A DNA stretch of 45,968 nucleotides from an uncultured Selenomonadales bacterium (GCA_946407095.1 CAMJMR010000017.1:1-45968), one strand, 5' to 3'. Counted from the stretch's first letter, positions 26,146-34,683 are shown. The notes: generated by a model not told the origin, from the letters alone. Translations and numbers: made by a program.

Positions 26146-27541
26146 GCTGCAAAAATGTCTCGCGGGCGCACTGGTCTTGTGCGTGCTGTTTTTCGGCTTG
26201 ATATTTACCAGAGTCATAGCCAAACCCGCGACTAAATTTGAATTGGTGAAAATTCCCGAAGACCAAAGATTGACGCGCATGGCTTACGCCGAGGCGTACC
26301 CGTTGCAATTCAATTCCTACAAGATGACGATGGACAAATCGCCCAGCCCGACGGGCTTCGGCGGCGCGGATGCCTATTCGCACCTGAAGGAACAGCCCGA
26401 ACAAATCGAATTGTTCAAAGGCTACAAGTTTTCCATTCAATACGACGACGACCGCGGGCATTGGTACGCCGGCGAAGACATTTTGAACTCGAAACGCCGC
26501 CCCGGTCAGCTCGGCTCGTGCATAGTCTGCAAAAGCTCCTATATGTACGACGTTTACTTCAAGGAAAGCGGTTGGGAATTCGCCTCCAAGCCCTTCGACG
26601 AAGTTGTTGCGCCGATTAAAGATGACGAATGGTTTGGTTGCTCAAGCTGCCACGACCCCGACACCATGCAGTTGCGCATTTACAATCAAGGTTTCGTCGA
26701 ATCGATGGCGGAACTTGGTATCGACGTCAGAAAGGCGACCCATAACGAAATGCGCGCCTACGTCTGTGGTCAGTGCCACAACGAATATTATTTCAAGAAA
26801 AAGGAAGACGGACGCGTTCACATGCCGTTCGCCAACGGTCTCGGCCCCGAAGAAGAATTCAAGTACTATCACGACGGACACGACCCGAAATTTGACGCCG
26901 ATTGGATTCACCCCGACAGCGGCGCTCCGATGTTGAAAGTTCAGCACCCCGACTTTGAATGCTGGACGGACAGCGTTCACGCGCTAAACGGCGTCACCTG
27001 CGTCGATTGCCATATGCCCTACATGCGCGAAGACGGTCAGAAATACACTTCGCACTGGATGACGCACCCGCTCAAGCATTACGACACCGGCTGCGCGAAA
27101 TGCCACGACGAATCTTACGAAACGATGTTGCACCGCGTGCAGACGATTAACGACAACACCTTTAAGATTCAGCGCATAGCGGGACAGACGACGGCTCGCG
27201 CACACAAAGTCATTAAGGCGGCCAAACTCGCGGGCGCAACCGACGAACAGCTCGCTGAAGCGCGTCAGCTCGTCCGTGAGGCGCAGTGGTATTGGGATTG
27301 GGTCTCCGCCGAAAGTTCAATGGGCTTCCACAATCCCGACAAGATGCTGAAGTCGCTCGGCTTATCGATTGACGCGGCACACAAGGCTATCGAAAGTGCA
27401 ACGGCGGCAGTCAAGGGCGGTCAGCTCGCGATTGAACCTTTGCCGACGGAACCCTTCACGGATACAAAGTTCGCCGACGCGATTACGCCGGGAACGCCTG
27501 CTCCTGCGCAACCTGCACCCGCGCCCGCGCCTGCGCAATAA
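26138..27541 (+). CDS. nrfA: Cytochrome c nitrite reductase catalytic subunit NrfA
   Basis: A 467-residue pentahaem enzyme reducing nitrite to ammonium with six electrons. The active-site haem motif is CIVCK (128-132) with the special lysine ligand. The other haem sites are CSSCH (168), CGQCH (210), CVDCH (288) and CAKCH (319). An N-terminal hydrophobic segment (about 8-27) serves as signal or anchor. The start is TTG 26138, inside the end of nrfH. The C-terminus has an unusual low-complexity Pro-Ala tail (PAPAQPAPAPAPAQ) beyond the normal fold. With nrfH and ccmEF it forms a dissimilatory nitrite ammonification unit. A terminator follows about 150 bases downstream. Confidence 0.95.
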   Translation: MSKLQKCLAGALVLCVLFFGLIFTRVIAKPATKFELVKIPEDQRLTRMAYAEAYPLQFNSYKMTMDKSPSPTGFGGADAYSHLKEQPEQIELFKGYKFSIQYDDDRGHWYAGEDILNSKRRPGQLGSCIVCKSSYMYDVYFKESGWEFASKPFDEVVAPIKDDEWFGCSSCHDPDTMQLRIYNQGFVESMAELGIDVRKATHNEMRAYVCGQCHNEYYFKKKEDGRVHMPFANGLGPEEEFKYYHDGHDPKFDADWIHPDSGAPMLKVQHPDFECWTDSVHALNGVTCVDCHMPYMREDGQKYTSHWMTHPLKHYDTGCAKCHDESYETMLHRVQTINDNTFKIQRIAGQTTARAHKVIKAAKLAGATDEQLAEARQLVREAQWYWDWVSAESSMGFHNPDKMLKSLGLSIDAAHKAIESATAAVKGGQLAIEPLPTEPFTDTKFADAITPGTPAPAQPAPAPAPAQ

Positions 27542-27555
27542 AATTCAATCAGACA

Positions 27556-27655
27556 AAAAGCCGCTTTGAAAGCGGCGGAACAGATAACGCGCTTTAACGT
27601 TTCGACGACTAGAGTAATCGCCCACGTTCATACGAAATGCCTGCGCATGTCTAGC
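27556..27655 (-). repeat. Palindromic mosaic element, copy 6 (reverse, H1-H2)
   Basis: Read on the minus strand: CTAG foot, weakened H1 (GACATGCGCAGGCATTTC), spacer, CTGTTCCGCCGC and H2 CCGCTTTCAAAGCGG followed by a T-run, which could terminate minus-strand transcripts. No H3 and no gene-end duplication are seen here. Confidence 0.75.
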
Positions 27656-27693
27656 TCGATAATTTCAACCAACTTCGAGAACAAAGCAACAGA

Positions 27694-27719
27694 CCGCTCG
27701 CTCGTTGAGCGGTTTTTTT
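27694..27719 (+). terminator. Intrinsic terminator after nrfA
   Basis: CCGCTC-GCTCGTT-GAGCGG with a six-pair stem, followed by seven T. It closes the ccmEF-nrfHA transcript and precedes the permease promoter. Confidence 0.88.
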
Positions 27720-27733
27720 GTGCACAAGCCTTC

Positions 27734-27761
27734 TTGCAAAGTTGGCTGAAGGTGCTACAAT
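27734..27761 (+). promoter_or_regulatory. Promoter of metal ABC permease
   Basis: TTGCAA, 16 bases, TACAAT, placed between the upstream terminator and the start at 27790. No obvious Fur/Zur-like palindrome was recognised next to it. Confidence 0.6.
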
Positions 27762-27789
27762 CTTTCAACGAAAATTTTTAATCGGGTTG

Positions 27790-28593
27790 ATGTTTTTGTT
27801 TGAATATGAATTTATGCGTAATGCATTGGCGGCAGTACTTTTGGTGACGCCGCTTTTCGGATTGCTGTCGACGATGGTTGTATCGAACAGGATGGCTTTT
27901 TTCTCTGACTCACTGGGGCACGGAGCATTCACGGGCATAGCGATTGGCGCGCTTATCGGTGTGGGCTCGGAGATAGTCGGGTTGCTCGGCTTCTCGATAA
28001 TCTTTGCCCTGCTGATAACGCTGATAAAAAATAAATCGCACGCGGGCGCGGATACGGTTATCGGCGTGTTCAGCTCGACGGCCATTGCGCTCGGTCTGAT
28101 GATAATGTCGGCGGGCGGGCAGTTCAATAAATTTTCGCGCTTCCTAATCGGAGACTTGCTCAGCATCACGCGGGACGATTTAATCGGCTTGGCGGCAGTG
28201 TTCGCGCTCGTCGTGGTAAGCTGGGCGATTTTGTTCAATCGGCTGTTGATTTTGTCGGTGAATCAGACTTTGGCGCGCAGTCGCGGGATAAGGACGCAGG
28301 CGGTCGAATCGGTCTTCGCGATATTGCTGGCGGTCGTCGTGGCGTTAAGCATTCAATGGGTCGGCATTTTGATAATCAACGCGCTGTTGGTTTTGCCGGC
28401 AGCGGCGGCTCGCAACGTCACCAACTCGGTAAAGAGCTATCACGTCTTGAGCGTGCTGATAGCGTTGGCTTCGGGCTTGGTCGGTTTGCTTTTGGCTTAC
28501 GAGTTAAATTCGGCGGCGGGCGCGACAATCGTAACCTGCGCGGCGGTCGTCTACTTCGTGACGCTGATATTGAAACCGAAGTTCATTAAGTAG
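27790..28593 (+). CDS. Metal ABC transporter permease (ZnuB/MntB family)
   Basis: A 267-residue membrane protein of the ABC-3 family that imports zinc or manganese. Family marks are MAFFSDSLGHGAFTGIAIG near residue 37, many hydrophobic segments, and SIQWVGILIINALLVLPAAAARN near residue 190. The usual ATPase and substrate-binding genes are not adjacent, so its partners must be elsewhere. I chose ATG 27790; the frame extends back to 27718 but runs over the promoter and terminator. Its last 16 codons are repeated twice downstream within 187-bp units, so the C-terminus (VTLILKPKFIK) exists in three diverged DNA versions encoding the same peptide. The metal cannot be told from the sequence. Confidence 0.85.
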   Translation: MFLFEYEFMRNALAAVLLVTPLFGLLSTMVVSNRMAFFSDSLGHGAFTGIAIGALIGVGSEIVGLLGFSIIFALLITLIKNKSHAGADTVIGVFSSTAIALGLMIMSAGGQFNKFSRFLIGDLLSITRDDLIGLAAVFALVVVSWAILFNRLLILSVNQTLARSRGIRTQAVESVFAILLAVVVALSIQWVGILIINALLVLPAAAARNVTNSVKSYHVLSVLIALASGLVGLLLAYELNSAAGATIVTCAAVVYFVTLILKPKFIK

Positions 28594-28597
28594 GAGG

Positions 28598-28725
28598 TTA
28601 GCAATGCGCTAGCGTTGCGTTCCGGCGCGGCGATTTGTTGAACTTGTCGACGATTTAACCGCGCTATCTGTTCCGCCGCTTTCAAAGCGGCCGCGCTATC
28701 TGTTTGGTTACTTTTTAAAAGTAAC
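28598..28725 (+). repeat. Palindromic mosaic element, copy 7 (H1-H2-H3)
   Basis: The fullest copy: TTAG foot, H1 GCAATGCGCTAGCGTTGC (28601-28618), GTTCCGGCGCGGCGA, spacer, CTGTTCCG, H2 CCGCTTTCAAAGCGG (28676-28690), GCGCTATCTGTTTG, H3 GTTACTTTTTAAAAGTAAC (28707-28725). H3 abuts the duplicated permease tail. Confidence 0.85.
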
Positions 28726-28730
28726 AGCGG

Positions 28731-28780
28731 TGGTCGTCTACTTCGTGACGCTGATATTGAAGCCTAAGTTCATTAAGTAG
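28731..28780 (+). pseudogene. Permease 3' tail duplicate, middle copy
   Basis: Encodes the same final 15 residues and stop as the functional permease. Synonymous differences are AAA/AAG and CCG/CCT; one Ala/Val change lies at the junction with H3. There is no start codon, so it is not translated as such. Confidence 0.75.
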
Positions 28781-28784
28781 GAGG

Positions 28785-28912
28785 TTAGCAATGCGCTAGC
28801 GTTGCGTTCCGGCGCGGCGATTTGTTGAACTTGTCGACGATTTAACCGCGCTATCTGTTCCGCCGCTTTCAAAGCGGCCGCGCTATCTGTTTGGTTACTT
28901 TTTAAAAGTAAC
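28785..28912 (+). repeat. Palindromic mosaic element, copy 8 (H1-H2-H3)
   Basis: Second, essentially identical copy within the 187-bp array, with the same three hairpins. Its H3 abuts the last permease tail at 28918. Confidence 0.85.
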
Positions 28913-28917
28913 AGCGG

Positions 28918-28967
28918 CGGTCGTCTACTTCGTGACGCTGATTCTAAAGCCCAAGTTCATTAAGTAG
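28918..28967 (+). pseudogene. Permease 3' tail duplicate, distal copy (probable original)
   Basis: Encodes the same final peptide and stop as the functional gene, with five base differences in four codons (ATA/ATT, TTG/CTA, AAA/AAG, CCG/CCC), all synonymous. It is followed directly by AGGAGGG and the next gene's ATG, as expected for the original gene junction. Confidence 0.75.
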
Positions 28968-28978
28968 GAGGGATTTTC

Positions 28979-29485
28979 ATGGGAACGGTTTATCCTATGA
29001 TTTGCGACAAATGCGGCCACAATTTTAGAGCATCTTTCGGAGTGGGCTTTTTGTTTCCTTCGGTCTACGCGGAAGTGACGGTATCTGCCAAGAGCGGCGA
29101 ACTCGGCGCAGAACTGAAAAAATTTTTCACGGAACACCCCAATGGCGCAATTGACGTTTCAAATATTTTTGGCGTGTGCAAACAGTGCGGCGAATTTGAT
29201 AACGTCAAGAATTTAAGCATGTATCTGCCGGCAGACGACTTTTCGCCCGCCGAAAGGCAAGGTCGCTGGTCTGTTGCATTTCCCTTCGAGAGAGCCGAAT
29301 ACGTTGCGCCGAAGGATTTGAAAGAACACTACAAACTTTTCGCCAAGTATCCTCACAAGTGCAAGCATTGCGGCGGCGAAATGGAAATTTTTAACGAAGA
29401 TGACTTCGCAGTCAAAGATAACTTTGAATGCCCGCGTTGTCATAATAAACTTGTCCCAGGCGACGAAATAATTTTTTGGGACTGA
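28979..29485 (+). CDS. Zinc-ribbon protein of unknown function
   Basis: A 168-residue protein that I do not recognise. Four CxxC pairs are visible: CDKCG near residue 9, CKQCG near 67, CKHCGG near 126 and CPRCH near 151. These suggest two zinc ribbons, possibly paired within the chain. No signal peptide or membrane segment is present. The strong ribosome site AGGAGGG belongs to the distal permease tail duplicate, so before the repeat insertion this gene followed the permease directly. The shared transcript with a metal permease hints at a metal-linked role, which is inference only. Confidence 0.7.
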   Translation: MGTVYPMICDKCGHNFRASFGVGFLFPSVYAEVTVSAKSGELGAELKKFFTEHPNGAIDVSNIFGVCKQCGEFDNVKNLSMYLPADDFSPAERQGRWSVAFPFERAEYVAPKDLKEHYKLFAKYPHKCKHCGGEMEIFNEDDFAVKDNFECPRCHNKLVPGDEIIFWD

Positions 29486-29490
29486 AGCGG

Positions 29491-30393
29491 GTGGAACTTT
29501 TGAGCAGAGGCTTGGCACTGATTTTAGTGGGAATGGCAGGAATATTCTGGGCGTCGTCGGGCGTGGCGGTGCAAGATTTCTTCGCGCACTCGACGAAGAC
29601 GCCAATGGAGCTGACGAACATCCGCATGTGCCTGGGCGGCGCGATTTTGATATTGTTTTCGGCGCGGCGGAAAGATTTTCGGCAGTCGTTCAGCATACTA
29701 AACAGACACCCGCACTTATGGTTGGACGTCGTGATTTATGGCGTGATAGGCGTCATGCTAATGCAGTACACGTACTTTCAAGGAATATCGATAGGCGGGG
29801 CGGCGGCGGCGACGGTCATCTGCTACGCGTGCCCTGCCATGGTCGTGATATGGGACAGCTTCTATTACAAGCGGCTACCCAAGCGCGGCGAAGTGATAGC
29901 GGTCATGTTGGCTATGAGTGGTGTGTTTCTGCTCGTGACGGGCGGCAATCCGACAAAATTAATCGTGCCGCTCGGTTGCGTGCTGTGGAGTTTGGCAAGC
30001 GGCGCAGCGTTCGCCTTCAGCGCGATTTATCCCAAGCACTTGTTCGCAAAAAAAATAGACCCGTACTTTTTGACGGGCGTGGGAATGCTTATCGGCGGTC
30101 TGACGACTTTCGCGCTGGTTGACGATTGGAGTTGGCAAGCGTTCTTGTCGGCGGAGGTTTTGTTCGACGTGAGCTGGATAATCATTTTCGGGACGGTCGG
30201 CGCGTTTTTGATTTTCAACGCGGGCTTGCGCTATTTGACGCCGGAGGAAGCATCGATAACAGTAACGACGGAGCCCGCCGCCTCAGTGATAATCAGTTGG
30301 CTGATATTCGGGACTGTCTTCGGCGCGGTCGAGTCTTTCGGGATAATTTTGGTATTGTTGGCGATAGTAGCCCCGACAATCATTAAGCGATAA
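29491..30393 (+). CDS. EamA/DMT-family transporter
   Basis: An approximately 300-residue inner-membrane protein with about ten hydrophobic helices and the two-fold EamA layout: LILVGMAGIFWASSGVAV at the start, TEPAASVIISWLIFGT near the end. Such proteins export amino acids, metabolites or drugs. The start is uncertain: GTG 29491 or TTG 29500 (after GGGTGG) both leave the first helix intact, and the frame opens at TTG 29476 inside the previous gene. It runs with the zinc-ribbon gene and ends 14 bases before the convergent addB. The substrate cannot be told. Confidence 0.82.
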   Translation: MELLSRGLALILVGMAGIFWASSGVAVQDFFAHSTKTPMELTNIRMCLGGAILILFSARRKDFRQSFSILNRHPHLWLDVVIYGVIGVMLMQYTYFQGISIGGAAAATVICYACPAMVVIWDSFYYKRLPKRGEVIAVMLAMSGVFLLVTGGNPTKLIVPLGCVLWSLASGAAFAFSAIYPKHLFAKKIDPYFLTGVGMLIGGLTTFALVDDWSWQAFLSAEVLFDVSWIIIFGTVGAFLIFNAGLRYLTPEEASITVTTEPAASVIISWLIFGTVFGAVESFGIILVLLAIVAPTIIKR

Positions 30394-30407
30394 TAGCTAA
30401 GGGATTT

Positions 30408-33400
30408 TCACAGAGCTTTTTTCATTTCGGCGATAATGTCGTCCTTGGAAACTTTTGGCGCACCCAAAGTCTCGTTGACGGCGCGGTCGAAATTACACAG
30501 CGCAGAGTACAGGCAGTACTTGCAAGCGTCGACGTCGGCTGAAATTTTCGCGGGCTTAACTTCAATGCAGCCGCCCAAAATTTTTTCGGCAGTCATCTCC
30601 AAAATTTTTTCCGCGTAGTCAATCACGATTTGCAAGTCGTCGCGGCTCAACAGATTGGATTTTTTTTTGTCGTCGAAGTAAACGTAATCGCCCGTGCTGT
30701 CGACGGCGTTTTTAATTTCGTCGTCAATGCGAATCAGCCCCGGCATTTTCAATTCGTTATCGCCCGCCTCCGACGCCTCGGCATCGTTCTTACCGCTACC
30801 GCTCGCCACCCGAAGCAGGCAGTAAAGCATTGCGCTGGGCTCGCGCTCGCCGAAAAGATTTTTCGCCGCGCCAAGGTAAATCGCCAACTGCAAGCTCAGC
30901 CCGTGATAAATTTTCTTCAGGCTCAACGTTTCCCTGCCCGTCTTGTAGTCGATAATCAAAAAATATTTTCCGTCGCCGCTCAAGTCGATTCGGTCAATGC
31001 GCCCGACCAAATTCAGCTCGGTGTCGCCGAAAGTTTTGTTGTCGCGGAAGTCGGCCTCGAAAACCTGCGGATGGAATTGGCTTGCCTTGTCCAAGTCAAT
31101 CAGGCGCGTCAGCGATTCGACGGCCACTTTTTTTATGCGCTCGCGGCGGTGTTCTAAGGTTTTCGTGCTAAGTAAAATTTTGTTGTGGAGACGCGGCGTT
31201 ATCGTGTCCAGAATGTTGTCGACGCGCCCGCCAAGTTCGGAAGTATCAATCGAAGCCCACGGACGATTTTCACGTTGCAAGTCGCGTCCGAAACGGCTCA
31301 TGACGGCGTGCAGGATGTCGCCGATGTCAAGAGATTGAACTTTGTACTCGACGCGCTCTTGAAGGTTGAGGCCGTCACCCGCGAAAAATTTAAACGGACA
31401 CTCGTTGAAGTGCTCGAAGCGCGTGACGCTCGCGCGAATTTTTTTGTCGGGCGCGTAAAGCTTGCGGGCGGTCTCCTCCGATAAAGTTTTGTCGCCCGCC
31501 GCGAATATTTCACTGCCCAGGCTCTGCAACACGTCAAGCTTAACGTAAGTCGTCGGCGCGCTCGGGAAGATGGCTCGGACTTTGTTCAGCAGGCTCGATG
31601 CCGAAATTTTTTTGCCCTCGGCGTCCGCCAAAGGATACGACAGGTACAAAAGCTCGCGCGCCTCGGTCAGCCCGCGATATATCAAAAATTTTTCCGCCAA
31701 TGCCCGTTCTCTGCCGCCCAACGAAATTTCAACGTGCGCGTCGTTGAGGCGCAGTCTGTCCGCGTCGTTGAGCAGCGGCTTTTCGGCGACCTTGCGCGGA
31801 AAGTGTTCGTCGTCGAAGCCCAAAACGAATATCGCCCGCGAATTTTGCAACGAATTCTGCTCGAACTGCGCGACCGTCACTTCGTCCAGCCCCGGCGGTA
31901 TCAGCGACATTTCCAGCGCGTCCAGCCCCTCGCCGATTATCGCCTCGAATTCGGTGCGCGTGATTGATTCTTCGCCCAACGCGTCGACGACCTGCTCGAA
32001 AAGATTTATCACGTCGTCCCAGATTTTTAAGTGCTCTCTCGACAGCGCAAGGTTGCCGCGCAGTTCTTCAGCCGCCGACCATTCCGCAAGCCGCTCGTGA
32101 ACTTTCAACGCCTCCAACAGCTCGAACAGTGCCGTCGTCAGCGCAAGGACGTCTTTGCCCGCCGCTTTGACGCGCTCGGCGAAGGTTATCAGCGGCTCGG
32201 AAACTTTTTGGCGTATCGCGTTGACTTGCGCCAAATATTCAAGCTCCGTCGACTCGGCGGGGCGCAGCGGCGTATCCAACGACTTCACTCGCCGAAAATC
32301 CCAATCGCGTTGCCATGAGCCCGCGCCCTTTATTCCGAATTCGATAACGTAATTCTCCAGCAAGTCTATTTCCGGTTGCGGTGCGTCGAAGAAACCCGTC
32401 CTAAGGCAGCGGAAAATTGATTCGCGTCGCCAGCCGCGCAGGACTTCCAACGCCGACCGAATCAACTCGGCCAGCGGGTGATGCGCGGCGGGGCGTTTCA
32501 CGTCGACAAAGTAGGGTATCGCGTGCGCCTCGAATATCGGCTTGATGAGCGCAAAATATTTTTCGTCTCGCGCCAAAATGCCGACGTCGCGAAGTCTGAA
32601 GCCCGCCTTGACCAGCCGAAGGATTTCCCGCGCAACGTGTTCGACTTCCGCCCGCTGATTGACCGCCTCGACGATTTTCAAGCCCGAATGCCCGTCGAAA
32701 GACTTGGGCGCGTAGTCGAAGAGTCTTTGCTCCAAAATTTTCAGCGGCTCGGCTTTGAATCTGCGCGGCGTTTCAAGTTTGGTGATGTGGAATTCAACCT
32801 TAGCCTCCTCCGCCAAATCGCGCAAAGTCTTGAACGTCACGAACGACCGATTGAAAATGCCGACCTCGCGATTTTCTCTGCCGTTGAAGTCGGTATCCAT
32901 CGGCAAGGTTACGGTGACGTTGCGGGCGCAGGCGAAGAGTTTGCGCAAGAAATTTCGCTGTTGCGGGTCAAAGAAAATGAAGCCGTCGATAAAAATTTCG
33001 GCGTTCGCGATTGACGGCGATTGTTCCATGAACTCGGTCGCCCGCTCCAAAAGATTTTCGTCGTCGGTAAGTTTGTCGGCCATAGCCGCCTTGAAGTCGT
33101 CGGTCAAAAGTTCCAAGTCGCGCAACTTGTCTTTAAGCTCGGCGTCCTCGACGGCGTCGGCTGCCTCCGAAAGTTTTTCCGCGCCGATAGAATACGTTCG
33201 CAATTCCTTAAGCTCGTCCGATAAAATTTCCGCGAAGCCGTGTTGTTTAGCCGCCCGCACGAAATATTTCAGCTCGCCCGCCTTGTCGCGTCGGAGGAGG
33301 ATTTTCCTAAGCAAGAGCCGCCGTCCGATTTCGGAAATGCGCGGGACTAATGCGCCGCCGATTTCGTCAAGCAACTGTCGTGCAAAGCGTTTGAAGCTGT

Positions 33401-33587
33401 TCATTCGCGTGTTGACTGCGCCGCCCGTCATTGCCGCCAATTCCAGCTCGGCGCGATAGGTTTGGTAGGCGGGCAACAAGAAAATTATTTGCGTCGTGAG
33501 CGGCTCGGTCTCCAAGATTTTTTTTGCGCGTCGCAGGCACTCGAAGGTTTTGCCCGTTCCGGCTCGACCGATTATCATTTCAACCAT
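30408..33587 (-). CDS. addB: ATP-dependent helicase/nuclease subunit AddB
   Basis: The 1059-residue AddB-type subunit resects double-strand breaks for RecA loading together with AddA. It has an N-terminal Walker A (GRAGTGKT, 7-14), a degenerate helicase core, and a C-terminal RecB-type nuclease with LIIDYKTG near 878 and QLAIYLGAA. The iron-sulfur cysteines are split as in AddB: one in NECPFKFF near 728 and three in CKYCLYSALC near 1020. addA is not visible here: the DMT transporter gene is convergent downstream, so addB stands alone or addA lies elsewhere. The start ATG 33587 has GGAGGG upstream on the minus strand. Confidence 0.9.
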   Translation of the reverse strand: MVEMIIGRAGTGKTFECLRRAKKILETEPLTTQIIFLLPAYQTYRAELELAAMTGGAVNTRMNSFKRFARQLLDEIGGALVPRISEIGRRLLLRKILLRRDKAGELKYFVRAAKQHGFAEILSDELKELRTYSIGAEKLSEAADAVEDAELKDKLRDLELLTDDFKAAMADKLTDDENLLERATEFMEQSPSIANAEIFIDGFIFFDPQQRNFLRKLFACARNVTVTLPMDTDFNGRENREVGIFNRSFVTFKTLRDLAEEAKVEFHITKLETPRRFKAEPLKILEQRLFDYAPKSFDGHSGLKIVEAVNQRAEVEHVAREILRLVKAGFRLRDVGILARDEKYFALIKPIFEAHAIPYFVDVKRPAAHHPLAELIRSALEVLRGWRRESIFRCLRTGFFDAPQPEIDLLENYVIEFGIKGAGSWQRDWDFRRVKSLDTPLRPAESTELEYLAQVNAIRQKVSEPLITFAERVKAAGKDVLALTTALFELLEALKVHERLAEWSAAEELRGNLALSREHLKIWDDVINLFEQVVDALGEESITRTEFEAIIGEGLDALEMSLIPPGLDEVTVAQFEQNSLQNSRAIFVLGFDDEHFPRKVAEKPLLNDADRLRLNDAHVEISLGGRERALAEKFLIYRGLTEARELLYLSYPLADAEGKKISASSLLNKVRAIFPSAPTTYVKLDVLQSLGSEIFAAGDKTLSEETARKLYAPDKKIRASVTRFEHFNECPFKFFAGDGLNLQERVEYKVQSLDIGDILHAVMSRFGRDLQRENRPWASIDTSELGGRVDNILDTITPRLHNKILLSTKTLEHRRERIKKVAVESLTRLIDLDKASQFHPQVFEADFRDNKTFGDTELNLVGRIDRIDLSGDGKYFLIIDYKTGRETLSLKKIYHGLSLQLAIYLGAAKNLFGEREPSAMLYCLLRVASGSGKNDAEASEAGDNELKMPGLIRIDDEIKNAVDSTGDYVYFDDKKKSNLLSRDDLQIVIDYAEKILEMTAEKILGGCIEVKPAKISADVDACKYCLYSALCNFDRAVNETLGAPKVSKDDIIAEMKKAL

Positions 33588-33635
33588 AACAATCCCTCCA
33601 AAGTCGGCTTAGGAATTTGTTCCCAGTTCCTACAT

Positions 33636-33658
33636 AAAAAAAACCGCCTTAGCAGCGG
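33636..33658 (-). terminator. Terminator between cbiG and addB
   Basis: On the minus strand, CCGCTGCTAAGGCGG (33644-33658) is a short stem followed by eight T. It separates cbiG from addB. Confidence 0.6.
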
Positions 33659-33674
33659 CAAAATCTTCAAAGCT

Positions 33675-34565
33675 TTAACGTTCCCAGAGCAAGGCAACCG
33701 TCACGCCCTTGAAAGTGGTTTTGGGCAGGGCGAAGCGCGCACCCTCGACGCAACACAGGGCGGCCGCCTCGCAGACGTTGCCGACGCCGATTGTCCGCTT
33801 GACGAAACGCGATTCGGCAAGTTTGTATTCGTCGATTTTCTTTTGCAGCTCCAAGGCGGAAAAAAATTTCACTTCAAGCCCCATGACCTCGGCAAGGGAA
33901 GTAAGACCGACTTCGTCCTTTTTGGCGTCCGCGCTCGCCAAGAGCTTGACGCGTTCAATCGGCTGGTGAATCATTGCGCAAGCCCGTTGAATCGCCTCGA
34001 AAATTTTCAACGAAGAAGTTCCGCGCCTGCATCCGACGCCCGCTATCAAGTTTTGCGGTATCAAATTAAGTCTAACGTCGCCCGCCGTGACGAAAACATC
34101 TTCGCCGCGCAGAATCGCCGCGTTAATCGCCTTAATCGCCTCTTTTGGTTCGGGGACAAGACCGAGCTTTGAGGAAATGGCGTCGACGGAAAATTTCCCC
34201 GCCACATCGGTCGCCGTCGTGATGACGGGGTTGGCGTCAATCGCTTTGGCAACTTCCACCGCCAATTCGTTCGCGCGCCCGACGTGACCGCTAAGGAGGC
34301 TTATGACATTTTGCCCGCGCTCGTCGACAACCAAAACCGCCGGGTCGCTTAGCTTGCAGACTATGTGCGGCGCAATCATGCGCACGACAATCCCCGCCGC
34401 GCAGATGAAAATCAATCCGTCGAATTTGCCGAAAATCTCTTCAACCAAGTCTGACAGCTTACCGAAATTTCTTCCCTTCGCGAAGGTTTGCCCGCCGATT
34501 TTGGCAGAAATTTTCTCGGCAAGGCGTGCTCCGTTTGTCGTTATTGAAATAATTGCTGTTCTCAA
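33675..34565 (-). CDS. cbiG: Cobalt-precorrin-5A hydrolase CbiG
   Basis: A 296-residue protein of the anaerobic cobalamin pathway that opens the delta-lactone of cobalt-precorrin-5A, releasing acetaldehyde. The N-terminal domain has FICAAGIVVRMIAPHI and VISLLSGHVGRANELA with TTATDVAGKFSVD. The C-terminal domain has LIAGVGCRRGTSS near 170 and a final GVGNVCEAAAL segment. The start is TTG at 34563-34565, with GGAGG upstream. It follows cbiF but has its own promoter just after the cbiF stop, with a leader of about 75 bases containing a hairpin. Confidence 0.9.
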   Translation of the reverse strand: MRTAIISITTNGARLAEKISAKIGGQTFAKGRNFGKLSDLVEEIFGKFDGLIFICAAGIVVRMIAPHIVCKLSDPAVLVVDERGQNVISLLSGHVGRANELAVEVAKAIDANPVITTATDVAGKFSVDAISSKLGLVPEPKEAIKAINAAILRGEDVFVTAGDVRLNLIPQNLIAGVGCRRGTSSLKIFEAIQRACAMIHQPIERVKLLASADAKKDEVGLTSLAEVMGLEVKFFSALELQKKIDEYKLAESRFVKRTIGVGNVCEAAALCCVEGARFALPKTTFKGVTVALLWER

Positions 34566-34647
34566 CGTGAAGTGCCTCCGCCTTCAGAAGTGGGGCTCAA
34601 CCGAATGCCACATGGCAAGCCCTGTCCTTTCCGCGATTTTTGCTACG

Positions 34648-34676
34648 AATATACAAAAGTTTTTTTGCAAAGTCAA
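34648..34676 (-). promoter_or_regulatory. cbiG promoter
   Basis: On the minus strand TTGACT (34671-34676), 17 bases, TATATT (34648-34653). It lies immediately after the cbiF stop. Both boxes and the spacing equal those of the cbiF promoter at 35603-35631. The leader holds a GGGCT...AGCCC stem enclosing GCCATGTGGC. Confidence 0.75.
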
Positions 34677-34683
34677 TGCGCGA

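Larger units (their letters stand above)
28546..28970 (+). repeat. 187-bp tandem array containing permease 3' ends
   Basis: Units begin at 28546, 28733 and 28920 (partial). Each full unit is the end of the permease gene, TAGGAGG, then a palindromic element with H1, H2 and H3. The coding parts differ at third (and Leu first) codon positions, while the non-coding parts are almost identical. The stretch 28594-28978 has no other gene. Confidence 0.9.

Noticed and set aside
27718-27789. Longer N-terminus for the metal permease from GTG 27718
   Set aside because: That stretch contains the promoter and the T-run of the preceding terminator, and the added residues do not resemble the family start.
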